From Bradyrhizobium sp. Ce-3 (GTDB lineage: Bacteria; Pseudomonadota; Alphaproteobacteria; Rhizobiales; Xanthobacteraceae): DNA of 64,000 nucleotides. Location: positions 496,001 to 560,000 of the forward strand of contig NZ_BQUV01000002.1 in the NCBI RefSeq assembly GCF_022835695.1, in the 5' to 3' direction. Both the position numbers and the translations under genes were made by a program. The notes under the pieces are model-generated. The model was not told the origin of the DNA and did not search any database. It saw nothing but the letters and a program-made list of their open reading frames with translations. Shown here piece by piece: positions 24,366 to 32,692 of this stretch (position 1 is the stretch's first letter; the number at the start of each line of letters is the position of its first letter).

Positions 24366-25109
24366 TTGCCTGCTTCCGACCAGACGCCGGTCGCCGTTTC
24401 CATCGTCGTGCCTGTGCGCAACGAGGCGGATAATATCGCGCCGCTGATCGCCGAGATCGCGACGGCACTCGACGGCCGCTGGGCCTACGAGATCGTCTAT
24501 GTCAATGACGGCTCGACCGACGCCACCGGCGAGCGGCTGAACGCAATCATGGCGCAGCGGCCCAATCTCCGGCAGCTTCGTCACGCCGTGTCGTCGGGCC
24601 AATCCGCGGCGGTGCGCAGCGGCGTCCGAGCAGCGCGTGGCGGCATCGTCGCGACGCTCGACGGCGACGGGCAGAACGATCCCGCCTTCCTGCCGGACCT
24701 GATCGCGGCGGTCGAGGGCGGTAACGGCACGGTCGGCCTTGCCGCGGGCCAACGCGTCGGGCGCAAGGATACCGGCTTCAAGAAGCTGCAATCGCGCATC
24801 GCCAACGGCGTGCGTGGTGCGATCCTGCGCGACGGCACCCGCGACACCGGCTGCGGCCTGAAGGCGTTTCCGCGCGACGTGTTCCTCGCGATGCCGTATT
24901 TCGACGGGCTGCACCGCTTCCTGCCGGCGCTGGTGCGCCGCGAGGGATATGCGATCGCGTATGTCGATGTCGTCGACCGCCCGCGCCATTCCGGCGTTTC
25001 GAACTATGGGTTCTTCGACCGGCTTTGGATCGGGATCATGGATCTCGCCGGCGTGTGGTGGCTGATCCGCCGCAAGCGCCCGACGCCGATCGTCTCCGAG
25101 GTGAAGTGA
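24366..25109 (+). CDS. Family 2 glycosyltransferase, dolichol-phosphate-mannose-synthase-like
   Basis: A cytosolic 247-aa GT2 enzyme: VSIVVPVRNEADNI at the N-terminus, VNDGSTDATG, the metal-binding TLDGDGQNDP (DxD-like) and DTGCGLKAFPRDVF, ending in a short hydrophobic segment (WIGIMDLAGVWWLI). It resembles ArnC/DPM1-type synthases that load a sugar onto a polyprenyl phosphate, the donor for the ArnT-like enzyme two genes upstream. There is no ATG before the domain; the TTG at 24366 is the most reasonable start, with no clear ribosome binding site, so the start is uncertain. The PAP2 stop is about 60 bases upstream. Confidence 0.88.
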   Translation: MPASDQTPVAVSIVVPVRNEADNIAPLIAEIATALDGRWAYEIVYVNDGSTDATGERLNAIMAQRPNLRQLRHAVSSGQSAAVRSGVRAARGGIVATLDGDGQNDPAFLPDLIAAVEGGNGTVGLAAGQRVGRKDTGFKKLQSRIANGVRGAILRDGTRDTGCGLKAFPRDVFLAMPYFDGLHRFLPALVRREGYAIAYVDVVDRPRHSGVSNYGFFDRLWIGIMDLAGVWWLIRRKRPTPIVSEVK

Positions 25110-25447
25110 TGCTGATTCAATACGGCCAGGCGTTGAGCGCCTATCTCTACGACGTCTTCATCGCCAAGTTCGACTTCTGGCTGGCGTTCGGCCTGATCGC
25201 ACAATTGTTCTTCACCGCCCGCTTCCTGGTGCAGTGGATCTCCAGCGAGCGCGCCGGCCAGAGCGTGGTGCCGATGGCGTTCTGGTTCTTCTCGATGGGC
25301 GGCGGTTTGATGACGCTGGTCTACGGCCTCGCCAAGCGCGAGCCCGTCATCATCATCGGGCAGGGCCTCGCGACGCTGATCTACATCCGCAATATCATGC
25401 TGATCGTGAAGAACCGCGGACGCGCGTCGAAGACGCTCGACAACTGA
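25109..25447 (+). CDS. Lipid-A-disaccharide synthase N-terminal (LAB_N) domain protein
   Basis: A 112-aa membrane protein with three helices and the LAB_N motifs LIAQLFFTARFLVQWI, SERAGQSVVPMAFWFFS and GLATLIYIRNIMLI. These are small membrane proteins found with lipid A sugar-modification genes. The start codon overlaps the GT2 stop (TGATG). Its role is unproven; such proteins may act as carrier-sugar flippases. It ends the four-gene cassette. Confidence 0.9.
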   Translation: MLIQYGQALSAYLYDVFIAKFDFWLAFGLIAQLFFTARFLVQWISSERAGQSVVPMAFWFFSMGGGLMTLVYGLAKREPVIIIGQGLATLIYIRNIMLIVKNRGRASKTLDN

Positions 25448-25650
25448 GCCGCGCGATCGTCGCGCAGCGAGCGGTATAATCAGCCTCCGCGCGAATCTGG
25501 ACCGATTCCAGCATTGGGCTCAGCCCGCCACCCATTGCGACTGAATCCGAGCCAAGGTCAAACAATCGCCCCAAGGCGCATGGCATCTACGGCTCGCCGT
25601 GGGCGTGGCGGCATTTCCGAGTCCGTGCCCCAGGGGATGAGGGGGCGTTG

Positions 25651-27450
25651 ATGAGCGGCCGTGGCGAAGCGACGAAAGCGGATGGCTATCGATCGAGTGT
25701 CCGCGACGTTCAGATGCCTGACGAGCCGCCGCTGACCGGCGAGCACGAGGTGCCCGACCGTCGCAGGATCAGTATCCGCTGGATGGCGGGGACGGTTCTG
25801 ATCGGGACTGCCGCGATCGCCTTGCTTGCCGGCGCACTGCGCGGCGCATTTGGCGATCGCACGCAATTCGCGATCTCGCCGGTCGTCTCACCGCCGCGTT
25901 TCACAGGGCAAGTGGTCGACGAGGCACGTCGTGGCGATCGTCTGGACCGGAGGCCCGGCTCACAAGGCAATCCCACCGCGCTCAAGATCGAGCAGCTCAG
26001 CGATGCCGGCTCGGTCCGCCGGTTCACCCGGGTGTCTGCGCGGCTCGCCGAGATCGATACCGAGCCGCAACCGGACCATCGACGCGAAGCGCCTGCAGAC
26101 GGTAAGGACGACCAGCGCGTGAGCTCGCTGCCGGAGTTGCCAGCCATCATGCGGACGGGTTCATCACGAGGTGGACTGCCGGGTGGCGCCAGCGCCTATG
26201 CTGCCGATGAAGAGGTGCCGCATTCGCCGTCTCCGATCGGTGACGCGGTCAACGTCACCAGCCTTCCGAAGTCTCCCTCGACGTCACGTCACCATCGACA
26301 TGTCATCATCGCGAGAGCCGGTGACACGCTGTCGGCCATTCTGCGGGCACTCACCGCGGCGGCGGAAGATGCGCCGGCGATCCTTGCCGCTTTCCCGTCG
26401 CCTCGCGGTCAGGAAACGCTGTCCGGCGGCGAGAAGATCACGATCATCGAACAAGGTGAAGAGGCCGGTTCGCCGCGTGGCCGTGTTGCCAAAGTGTCGA
26501 TTGAACGGGCGGATTCCAGCGTGTCCGCCGTCGGTCGCACCGATGGCGGCCAATACCAGCCGATCGTGCCGGAACAGCCTGATGTCGCCGCGCGAAACGC
26601 AAGCTCGCTACGCCAGTCGATCGACACGCACGCCGTCCCCGGCGAAACGCTGCGTGACGGCCTGAACGCGCTTGCTCGCTCCAATCACGTCGACGAAGGC
26701 ATCGTTGCCGAACTGATGCGGCTTTGTGGCCGCGACTTCGACCTCGACGGTCCACTCGGCGAGGCCGACGTGGCCGAGATCATCTATGCGCCCAACGACA
26801 TCGGCCAGCCGGAGCTGGTCTTCAGCGATCTGACGGCTGGCGGGCAGACGCGCCGCTACTACCGCTTCACCGCACCGGACGACGGCAGCTCGGATTTCTA
26901 TGATGAGGATGGACAATCCATCACCAAATTCCTGCTGCGCAAGCCGGTCGTCAGCGGGCGCCTCGGCGACGGTTTTGGCTGGCGCATTCATCCGATCCTT
27001 GGCGACCGCCGCTTCCATGAGGGCGTCGACTATGCGGCGCCCTACGGCTCGCCCGTCGCGGCCGCGGGCGCCGGCGTCGTCGAGATCGAGGGATACGAAC
27101 GTGGCTACGGGAAATATATCCGAATACGCCACGATCGCGGCTATGAGACGACCTACGCCCACATCGCGAGCTTCCCGCCCGGGCTGAAGATCGGCGACCG
27201 CGTTCGTCAGGGCGAGACGATCGCCTATGTCGGATCGACCGGACTCTCGACCGGACCGCATCTCTATTATGAGGTGCGGATCAACGGCCGCAACGTCGAT
27301 CCGCTTCGGATGAAATTGTCAGGCGGCCGGCTGCTGCAAGGGGATCTCCGCGAGGCTTTCGATCGTCAGCGCGACAGCATCGACCAGCTCGCTGCTGCAG
27401 CCACGTTTCCGCAGCGCCGTCCCGATTCCGAACACCGGCCGCCGACATAG
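25651..27450 (+). CDS. M23-family (LytM-type) protein with altered zinc site
   Basis: A 599-aa envelope protein: cytosolic N-terminus, one membrane helix (about residues 45-70), a long linker, a LysM-like segment (IIARAGDTLSAILRALT, about 220-270), a second such segment around 330-400, and a C-terminal M23 domain. The first zinc motif is intact (HEGVD, His-456 and Asp-460) and so is His-504 (YAHIAS), but the final HxH motif reads HLYYEV: His-537 is kept and residue 539 is Tyr. In LytM this position is a zinc ligand. The protein may therefore be a weak hydrolase or an amidase activator of the EnvC/NlpD kind. AGGGGG precedes the ATG. Confidence 0.88.
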   Translation: MSGRGEATKADGYRSSVRDVQMPDEPPLTGEHEVPDRRRISIRWMAGTVLIGTAAIALLAGALRGAFGDRTQFAISPVVSPPRFTGQVVDEARRGDRLDRRPGSQGNPTALKIEQLSDAGSVRRFTRVSARLAEIDTEPQPDHRREAPADGKDDQRVSSLPELPAIMRTGSSRGGLPGGASAYAADEEVPHSPSPIGDAVNVTSLPKSPSTSRHHRHVIIARAGDTLSAILRALTAAAEDAPAILAAFPSPRGQETLSGGEKITIIEQGEEAGSPRGRVAKVSIERADSSVSAVGRTDGGQYQPIVPEQPDVAARNASSLRQSIDTHAVPGETLRDGLNALARSNHVDEGIVAELMRLCGRDFDLDGPLGEADVAEIIYAPNDIGQPELVFSDLTAGGQTRRYYRFTAPDDGSSDFYDEDGQSITKFLLRKPVVSGRLGDGFGWRIHPILGDRRFHEGVDYAAPYGSPVAAAGAGVVEIEGYERGYGKYIRIRHDRGYETTYAHIASFPPGLKIGDRVRQGETIAYVGSTGLSTGPHLYYEVRINGRNVDPLRMKLSGGRLLQGDLREAFDRQRDSIDQLAAAATFPQRRPDSEHRPPT

Positions 27451-27468
27451 CCTTGTATGCGCGTTCGA

Positions 27469-29151
27469 TCAGAGCCGCCCGGGAGCTGGAAGTTCGGCCG
27501 TATCGACCGCCTTCTCGCGATCGGCGGCGGTCTCGCCGGCGGCATCCAGCACGGGATAGGCGACCGAGCAGATGTGCGAATGGATGCGGCGAAGGTCGCG
27601 CAGCACGTCGAGATGCAGCGACGTCGTCTCGATGCTCTCGGGCCGGCCTTCGCGCAGGCGCTCCAGATGGCGTTCGACGGCCGCCAGTTCGGCCGCGCGC
27701 AGCACCGCCTTCTCGGTGAGCAGCTTGCGCGCCTCGTTGGCGTCGCCCGACATGAATACGCCGAACGCGATCCGCAGCGAGTCGATCGTGCGCTTGTGGA
27801 ATGCCGACAGTTCCTCGGCGCCCTCGGCTGAGAATTGCAGGCGGTGCTTGATTTTCTTGGTCGCGAGCTCGCTCAGATTCTTGTCGATGATGTCGCCGAT
27901 ATGCTCGAGATTGATCGCGAACGAGACGATCTCCATGGCGCGCTGCCCTTCGCGCTCATCGAGGCTGCCGCGGGTCAACTTGGTGACGTAAAGCTTGATC
28001 GCCTCGTTCAGGCGGTCGACGGTGTTGTCCATCTTCGACACCTGATCGACCAGAGCGCGATCGTTGGTCATCATCGCCGCCATCACCTTGCGCAGCATCG
28101 CCTCGGTGTGGTCGCCCATATGCAGCACCTCGCGCGCGGCATCGGCCAGCGCAAGCGAAGGCGTTTCCAGTGCGCTCTCGTCGAGATAGCGCGGCCGCGA
28201 CGGATCCGTCTCCTGCGCCCGCTTCGGCAACAGGCGCTCGAGCAGCCGGGCCATGTGGTCGAGTCCGCCGATGAACAGCAGCGCAGTCGCGACGTTGAAG
28301 GCAATGTGGAACAGCGCTGTCGCCTTGGCGAGATCCGGCTGCCAGGCGTAAATGATCTCGGTGATCGGGCGCAGGAACGGCGCCACCAACAGGATGCCCA
28401 CGACGCGGTTGACGAGGTTGCCGACCGGCAGCCGGTAGCTCGCCGGATTGTCGCGCCGTGCGCCCTCCATCAGCGGATTGATGGCGCTGCCGAGGTTTGC
28501 GCCGAGCACCAGCGCGAACGCGGCATAGGGCGAGATGAACTGGGAATAGGCCAGCGACATCACCAGCAGCACGCTGGCGACGCTGGAATGCACCAGCCAG
28601 GTCACGACGGCGCCGATCAGGATGCAGAGCACGGGGTCGCCGGTGATCGCGGCCAGGAACACCCGCACCCCCGGCGCATTCTCGGCCGGCGCCATGGTGT
28701 CGAGCAGGATGTGCAGCGCGAGCAGCATCAGGCCGAGGCCGATCGAGACGCGGCCGAGATCCTTGATGCGGGAGCGCGGTCCGCTGCGGAATGCGACGAG
28801 ACCCGTGATGAACAGCACCGGCGCCACGGCTGCGACGTTGAACGACAGCACCTGCACGATCAGCGTGGTGCCGATATTGGCGCCGAGCATGATCGCGAGC
28901 GCCGGCACCAGGCTGACGATCTCCTCGGCGGCGAAGGAACTGGTGATCAGGGCGGTCGCGGTCGAGCTCTGGAGCAGGGCGGTCAGACCGAGACCGGCGC
29001 CGAGGGCGGAGAAGCGGTTGTTCAGCGCCCGGGCCAGCAGCAGCCGCAAATCGGGCCCGAAGGCGCGTAGAATCCCGCTGTGGACCATGTGAAGGCCCCA
29101 CAGCAAGAGGGCGACGCCCCCCATCAGATCAAGCAGAACAAGACTTCCCAT
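27469..29151 (-). CDS. Na/Pi cotransporter family protein with PhoU-like domain
   Basis: A 560-aa protein. The N-terminal 310 residues form two inverted halves of the NptA/SLC34-like Na/Pi cotransporter, each with a QSS motif: LTALLQSSTATALITSSF and, in the second half, WLVHSSVASVLLVMSLAYS, plus GANIGTT and GANLGSAINP. The C-terminal 200 residues are two PhoU-like helical repeats (EVLHMGDHTEAMLRKVM..., INLEHIGDIIDKNL). This is the YjbB/NptA-PhoU arrangement, which exports or balances phosphate. The Met before GSLVLLD is preferred; a TTG seven codons earlier is possible. It is divergent from the PilZ gene. Confidence 0.92.
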   Translation of the reverse strand: MGSLVLLDLMGGVALLLWGLHMVHSGILRAFGPDLRLLLARALNNRFSALGAGLGLTALLQSSTATALITSSFAAEEIVSLVPALAIMLGANIGTTLIVQVLSFNVAAVAPVLFITGLVAFRSGPRSRIKDLGRVSIGLGLMLLALHILLDTMAPAENAPGVRVFLAAITGDPVLCILIGAVVTWLVHSSVASVLLVMSLAYSQFISPYAAFALVLGANLGSAINPLMEGARRDNPASYRLPVGNLVNRVVGILLVAPFLRPITEIIYAWQPDLAKATALFHIAFNVATALLFIGGLDHMARLLERLLPKRAQETDPSRPRYLDESALETPSLALADAAREVLHMGDHTEAMLRKVMAAMMTNDRALVDQVSKMDNTVDRLNEAIKLYVTKLTRGSLDEREGQRAMEIVSFAINLEHIGDIIDKNLSELATKKIKHRLQFSAEGAEELSAFHKRTIDSLRIAFGVFMSGDANEARKLLTEKAVLRAAELAAVERHLERLREGRPESIETTSLHLDVLRDLRRIHSHICSVAYPVLDAAGETAADREKAVDTAELPAPGRL

Positions 29152-29327
29152 ACTTCCTGGATATCCCGGCAAATTCGAGTCGAAGGGGTCACGCTATCGC
29201 CAAACGACCTGATAGCAACCCCTTTTTGTTCCCGTCGGAACCGGCTGCGCGGCAAATGAGCTGTGACGGGAGGACCGCCGGGGCAAGCCATGCCGGGTAA
29301 ATGAATCCGCAACGCGTCCGTTCAATT

Positions 29328-29339
29328 GCAACCGGTTGC
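29328..29339. promoter_or_regulatory. 12-bp palindrome upstream of the PilZ gene
   Basis: GCAACCGGTTGC, a perfect palindrome about 75 bases before the PilZ start codon in the divergent promoter region. It could be an operator for an unidentified regulator. Confidence 0.35.
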
Positions 29340-29414
29340 GCTAGTCAGTTCCCAATCTTTCCCGGTTATGACGGTAGGAACCAGAGAGTTGCCCAGAAAG
29401 GCTTGGGGATCAGA

Positions 29415-29660
29415 ATGTTTATGAATCGCCGCAAGAGCGAACGCCGCCCGTGCCGGAGCGTCGCGAAAATTCAGTTGGGTACGGGGTCGTTGCCACGGGA
29501 TTGCATGATCACCGATATTTCCGCCGGCGGCGTCAAGGTGATCGCCGAATATCTCGAGATTCCGCCGGAATTCACCATCATCCTTTCCAGCGGCAGTCCG
29601 CGCCAGTGCCGGTTGGCCTGGCAGATCGGGCACGAGTTCGGCGCCCAGTTCGTCGACTGA
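29415..29660 (+). CDS. PilZ-domain protein
   Basis: An 81-aa single PilZ domain, a sensor of cyclic di-GMP. The RRKSERR segment at residues 4-10 carries the RxxxR ligand-binding motif, and DISAGGVKV carries the (D/N)xSxxG motif; the C-terminus CRLAWQIGHEFGAQFVD is the closing strand pair. Both ligand motifs are intact. The start is chosen at 29415; the second ATG at 29421 is an alternative. The tad pilus genes that follow suggest a link to surface attachment, though the domain alone does not show its partner. Confidence 0.92.
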   Translation: MFMNRRKSERRPCRSVAKIQLGTGSLPRDCMITDISAGGVKVIAEYLEIPPEFTIILSSGSPRQCRLAWQIGHEFGAQFVD

Positions 29661-29737
29661 TCCAGCGACCAGGGCTGGTGTCCCGCCTGGCGTCCGGCGC
29701 CCTGATCGGGGCCGGATGACGGCGACATGATGGCATC

Positions 29738-29760
29738 CTTAACCGGAACTTAGGGTTAAG
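29738..29760. promoter_or_regulatory. Inverted repeat CTTAACC-N9-GGTTAAG before tadD
   Basis: Perfect 7-bp arms 42 bases before the tadD start. The half-site TTAACC resembles CtrA half-sites, but the spacing of the two TTAA cores (13) does not fit the canonical TTAA-N7-TTAA. Confidence 0.4.
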
Positions 29761-29801
29761 CTGTGAGCATCCCGGAACCTTCGCTGTTCCGAGTCTCGTT
29801 G

Positions 29802-30626
29802 ATGTCTGAGAAACTATCCCGACCTTTGGGCCGCGTGCGCCATCTCGCCGGCTCGGTATCCGCCGTGATCCTGCTGATCGGGCTGTCTGCCTGTCAGACC
29901 TCGGGTCCGTCCGACATCACCGGGTCATTGGGCGAGACGGCGGAGGCCACGCCGGCTCCGGCCGATCCGCGGCGCGACATCGCGACCTACCACGAGCGGG
30001 TCCGCGCCAACCCGAAGGACACCGAAGCTGCCCTGAAATACGCCCGGGCGCTGCGCGCCACCGGCCAGCGGGCGCAGGCGGTCGCCGTCATGGAGCAGGC
30101 CGTGCTGGCGCAGCCCAGCAACAAGGCGCTGCTCGCGGGCTACGGACGGGCGCTCGCGGACAATGGCAATTTCCAGCAGGCATTCGACGTGCTCGGGCGC
30201 GCCCACACCCCGGAGGATCCGGACTGGCGCATCCTGTCGGCGCAGGGTGCCGTGCTCGATCAGCTCGACCGCCACGACGAGGCCCGCCAGTATTACGCGA
30301 GCGCGCTGAAGATCGTGCCTGACGATCCATCGGTGCTCTCCAACCTCGGCCTGTCCTATCTGCTGTCGAAGGATCTGCCGAAGGCCGAGGAGACGCTGCG
30401 CCGCGCCCGGGAGCGCGCAGCCGACGACATGCGGGTGCGAACCAATCTCGCCGTCGTGGTCGGCCTGCAAGGCCGCCAGGCTGAGGCCGAAACCATCATG
30501 AAGGCCGATCTGTCGCCGGAGCAGGGCTCGGCCAATGTCGCCGCGCTGAAGCGGCTGCTGGCGCGCAGGGACGCGAGCCGGACGGATACGGACAAGATTC
30601 CGGTCGCGGCCAGCCGCCGCGACTAG
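29802..30626 (+). CDS. tadD: Tad pilus assembly TPR lipoprotein TadD
   Basis: A 274-aa lipoprotein with a signal ending at lipobox LSAC (LIGLSACQTSG, Cys near residue 34) and four or more TPR units (about residues 70-240: AALKYARALRATGQRAQAVAVMEQAV, NKALLAGYGRALADNG, PSVLSNLGLSYLLSKDLPKAEE). TadD is the periplasmic TPR subunit of Tad/Flp pilus assembly. It faces the cpaBCDE operon tail to tail, with no cpaF/tadBC between them. The Met before SEKLSRP gives the signal a proper basic start; a GTG at 29763 is possible. Confidence 0.88.
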   Translation: MSEKLSRPLGRVRHLAGSVSAVILLIGLSACQTSGPSDITGSLGETAEATPAPADPRRDIATYHERVRANPKDTEAALKYARALRATGQRAQAVAVMEQAVLAQPSNKALLAGYGRALADNGNFQQAFDVLGRAHTPEDPDWRILSAQGAVLDQLDRHDEARQYYASALKIVPDDPSVLSNLGLSYLLSKDLPKAEETLRRARERAADDMRVRTNLAVVVGLQGRQAEAETIMKADLSPEQGSANVAALKRLLARRDASRTDTDKIPVAASRRD

Positions 30627-30653
30627 CGCGCCCTTGCGCGAATATCTTCGAAG

Positions 30654-31922
30654 CTAGCCGGCGGCGCGGCGTCTGTCGTTGCGGCGCGACTGCAGCTTCC
30701 TGAGCAACGGCGACAGGAACGACTCGCGTGCCTCGGCGAGATCGGGACGTCCGGTCAGGCGATGCGCGATCTGCAGGAAGGTCTTGGTGGTGCGGTGACG
30801 TGCCGAGACTTCCGCGATCATCTGGCCGTTGTTGGCGGCTTCACCGAACAGCCTGGAATCGAACGGGATGGTCGCGATCGGCTGGCTTTCGATCGTCTTG
30901 GCGAAATCCTTGACCTCGATCTCGGGCCGCTTCGACATGCCGATCTGGTTCAGGCAGTAGAGCGGCGGCCGGTCGTTGGGACGCGCGGCCTTGAGCAGGT
31001 TCATCATGTTCTTGGTGTTGCGCATGTTGGCGAGGTCGGGCTCGGCAACGATCAGGATATCGTCGGCACCGACCAGCACGCGCTTGGTCCAGGCGGTCCA
31101 TTGATGCGGGACGTCGAGCACGATGCAGGATGTGGTCATGCGCATCGTATCGAAGATGGCATCGAACGCTTCAGCACCGAAATCGTAGACCTGGTCGAGC
31201 GTGGCCGGGGCCGCCAGCAGGCTGAGATGATCGCCGCATTTTGCGAGCAGGCGGTCCATGAAGGCGCTGTCCGGACGCTCGGCCGCGAATACCGCGTTGG
31301 CGATGCCCTGTGTCGGATCCTGGTTGTAGTCGAGGCCGGCGGTGCCGAAGGCGAGGTCGAGATCGATCACGACCGAGTCCAGCCCGAGGTCGCGCGCGAT
31401 GGTCCAGGCGACATTGTGGGCGATGGTCGAGGCGCCGACGCCGCCCTTGGCGCCCGCGACCGCAATCAGGCGGCCGACCGAGACCGATTCCGACGATGAG
31501 AACAGGCCGCAGATCGATCGCACGATGTCGAGCACCTTGACCGGCCCGATGACGTAATCGTTGACACCGCGCCGCACCAGTTCGCGATACGGCGCGGTCT
31601 CGCCGGACGAGCCGAGCACGACGACGCGGGTGCCGGGATCGCAGACCGTGGCGAGTTCGTCGAGACCGGCGAGCAAATCGGTGTCCGGCTCGCTCTCCAG
31701 CATGATGACGTTGGGTGTCGGCGCCTTGTGATAGGCGTCGACTGCCGCGGCGATGCCGCCCATATGAACCGAGAGATGAGCCTTGGCGAGCCGGCGGTCA
31801 TCGGCGGCGGCGCGCGCGGTCGTGGCGGTCGCGACGCTGGCGCAGAAGGCCTGCACCGAAATCCGGGGCGCCGGCGCGATGTGGTCGTTGGCGTGCTGCG
31901 GCTCGTCTTGTTGTTCGGTCAT
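30654..31922 (-). CDS. cpaE: Tad pilus protein CpaE/TadZ (MinD-like ATPase)
   Basis: A 422-aa protein: an N-terminal receiver-like domain without full phosphorylation residues (about 40-150; VIMLESEPDTDLLAGLDELA), then a ParA/MinD ATPase domain with the deviant Walker A AGAKGGVGAST and VIDLDLAFGTAGLDYN. CpaE/TadZ localises the pilus machine to the pole. Its ATG overlaps the cpaD stop (ATGA), making it the last gene of a cpaB-cpaC-cpaD-cpaE operon. The C-terminus is rich in Arg (RRNDRRRAAG). Confidence 0.93.
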   Translation of the reverse strand: MTEQQDEPQHANDHIAPAPRISVQAFCASVATATTARAAADDRRLAKAHLSVHMGGIAAAVDAYHKAPTPNVIMLESEPDTDLLAGLDELATVCDPGTRVVVLGSSGETAPYRELVRRGVNDYVIGPVKVLDIVRSICGLFSSSESVSVGRLIAVAGAKGGVGASTIAHNVAWTIARDLGLDSVVIDLDLAFGTAGLDYNQDPTQGIANAVFAAERPDSAFMDRLLAKCGDHLSLLAAPATLDQVYDFGAEAFDAIFDTMRMTTSCIVLDVPHQWTAWTKRVLVGADDILIVAEPDLANMRNTKNMMNLLKAARPNDRPPLYCLNQIGMSKRPEIEVKDFAKTIESQPIATIPFDSRLFGEAANNGQMIAEVSARHRTTKTFLQIAHRLTGRPDLAEARESFLSPLLRKLQSRRNDRRRAAG

Positions 31923-32662
31923 TTCGCGGCGTCGCTCAGCTTGGCTCTGTCGGCTTCGGGGTAGGTGGTCGCGGTCGACTCACCCTTGCTGTATTTCTGG
32001 AACGCGACCGACCGGCGTGGGGTGTAGGACGCGGTTTCGGTCCGCGGCTGCACGAGGTCGGACGGATTGGCGACCATCGCGGCGAGGTTGCGTTGCGTGG
32101 CGCAGCCGAAATTCTCGTACTGCTTGTTCTCGTTGTAGCTCGGATTGTAGATCGAGGGCCCAAGGTCGGCCGGCCACACGCCGCAGGGACCGGCGACCGC
32201 GGACATCTTCGGATAGCTGAGGCGAATGGTGGGCAGCGCGCGCGGATCGTCCACCCGATAGGAACGCCTGGTGATGGCGTGGGCGGGCACGCCCATCGAC
32301 GCGAGCACGCCGCGGATCTCCTGGTACACCGCCTGCGCCGAGCGCCCGTTCGAGGTGTCGGCCGGCACGTCGATCGCGATCGCGCCGGTGCCTTCGCGGC
32401 GCCAGGTGCGGGCCAGCCCCATGACGTCGTCGCGCTGGGTTTCGGTGAGATTGCCGCGGGAGCGCCCCACGAACACGACGATCGATTGCTCGCCCTCGGT
32501 GACCGCGATCGGATGCCGCTGCCGGTAGTCGTCGGCTACCGTGCCGGTCGCAATATTGTCGCCGGTCAGATTGCAGCCGCCGAGCGCGATCGCCGACGTG
32601 ACGAGGGCGCCGATCAGCGACAGCGTCCTCACATGAGCGGCTTGTCTGTTGCGTATCATCAT
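31919..32662 (-). CDS. cpaD: Tad pilus lipoprotein CpaD
   Basis: A 247-aa lipoprotein with lipobox LGGC (SAIALGGCNLTGDN). The mature protein has the CpaD pattern: DYRQRHPIAVTEGEQSIVVFVGRSRGNLTETQR with an ompA-like start, and later the conserved CGVWPADLGP and NFGCATQRNLAAMVANPSDLVQPR. It supports the CpaC secretin in the outer membrane. The stop overlaps the cpaE start. Two adjacent Met codons (32662, 32659) are equally good starts. Confidence 0.93.
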   Translation of the reverse strand: MMIRNRQAAHVRTLSLIGALVTSAIALGGCNLTGDNIATGTVADDYRQRHPIAVTEGEQSIVVFVGRSRGNLTETQRDDVMGLARTWRREGTGAIAIDVPADTSNGRSAQAVYQEIRGVLASMGVPAHAITRRSYRVDDPRALPTIRLSYPKMSAVAGPCGVWPADLGPSIYNPSYNENKQYENFGCATQRNLAAMVANPSDLVQPRTETASYTPRRSVAFQKYSKGESTATTYPEADRAKLSDAAK

Positions 32663-32692
32663 AGGATCCCCCAATCCCTCAAGGTCCGCGCC

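Noticed and set aside
29738-29760. CtrA box before tadD
   Set aside because: The half-site is similar, but the core spacing is 13 bases instead of 7, so I list it only as an unassigned inverted repeat.
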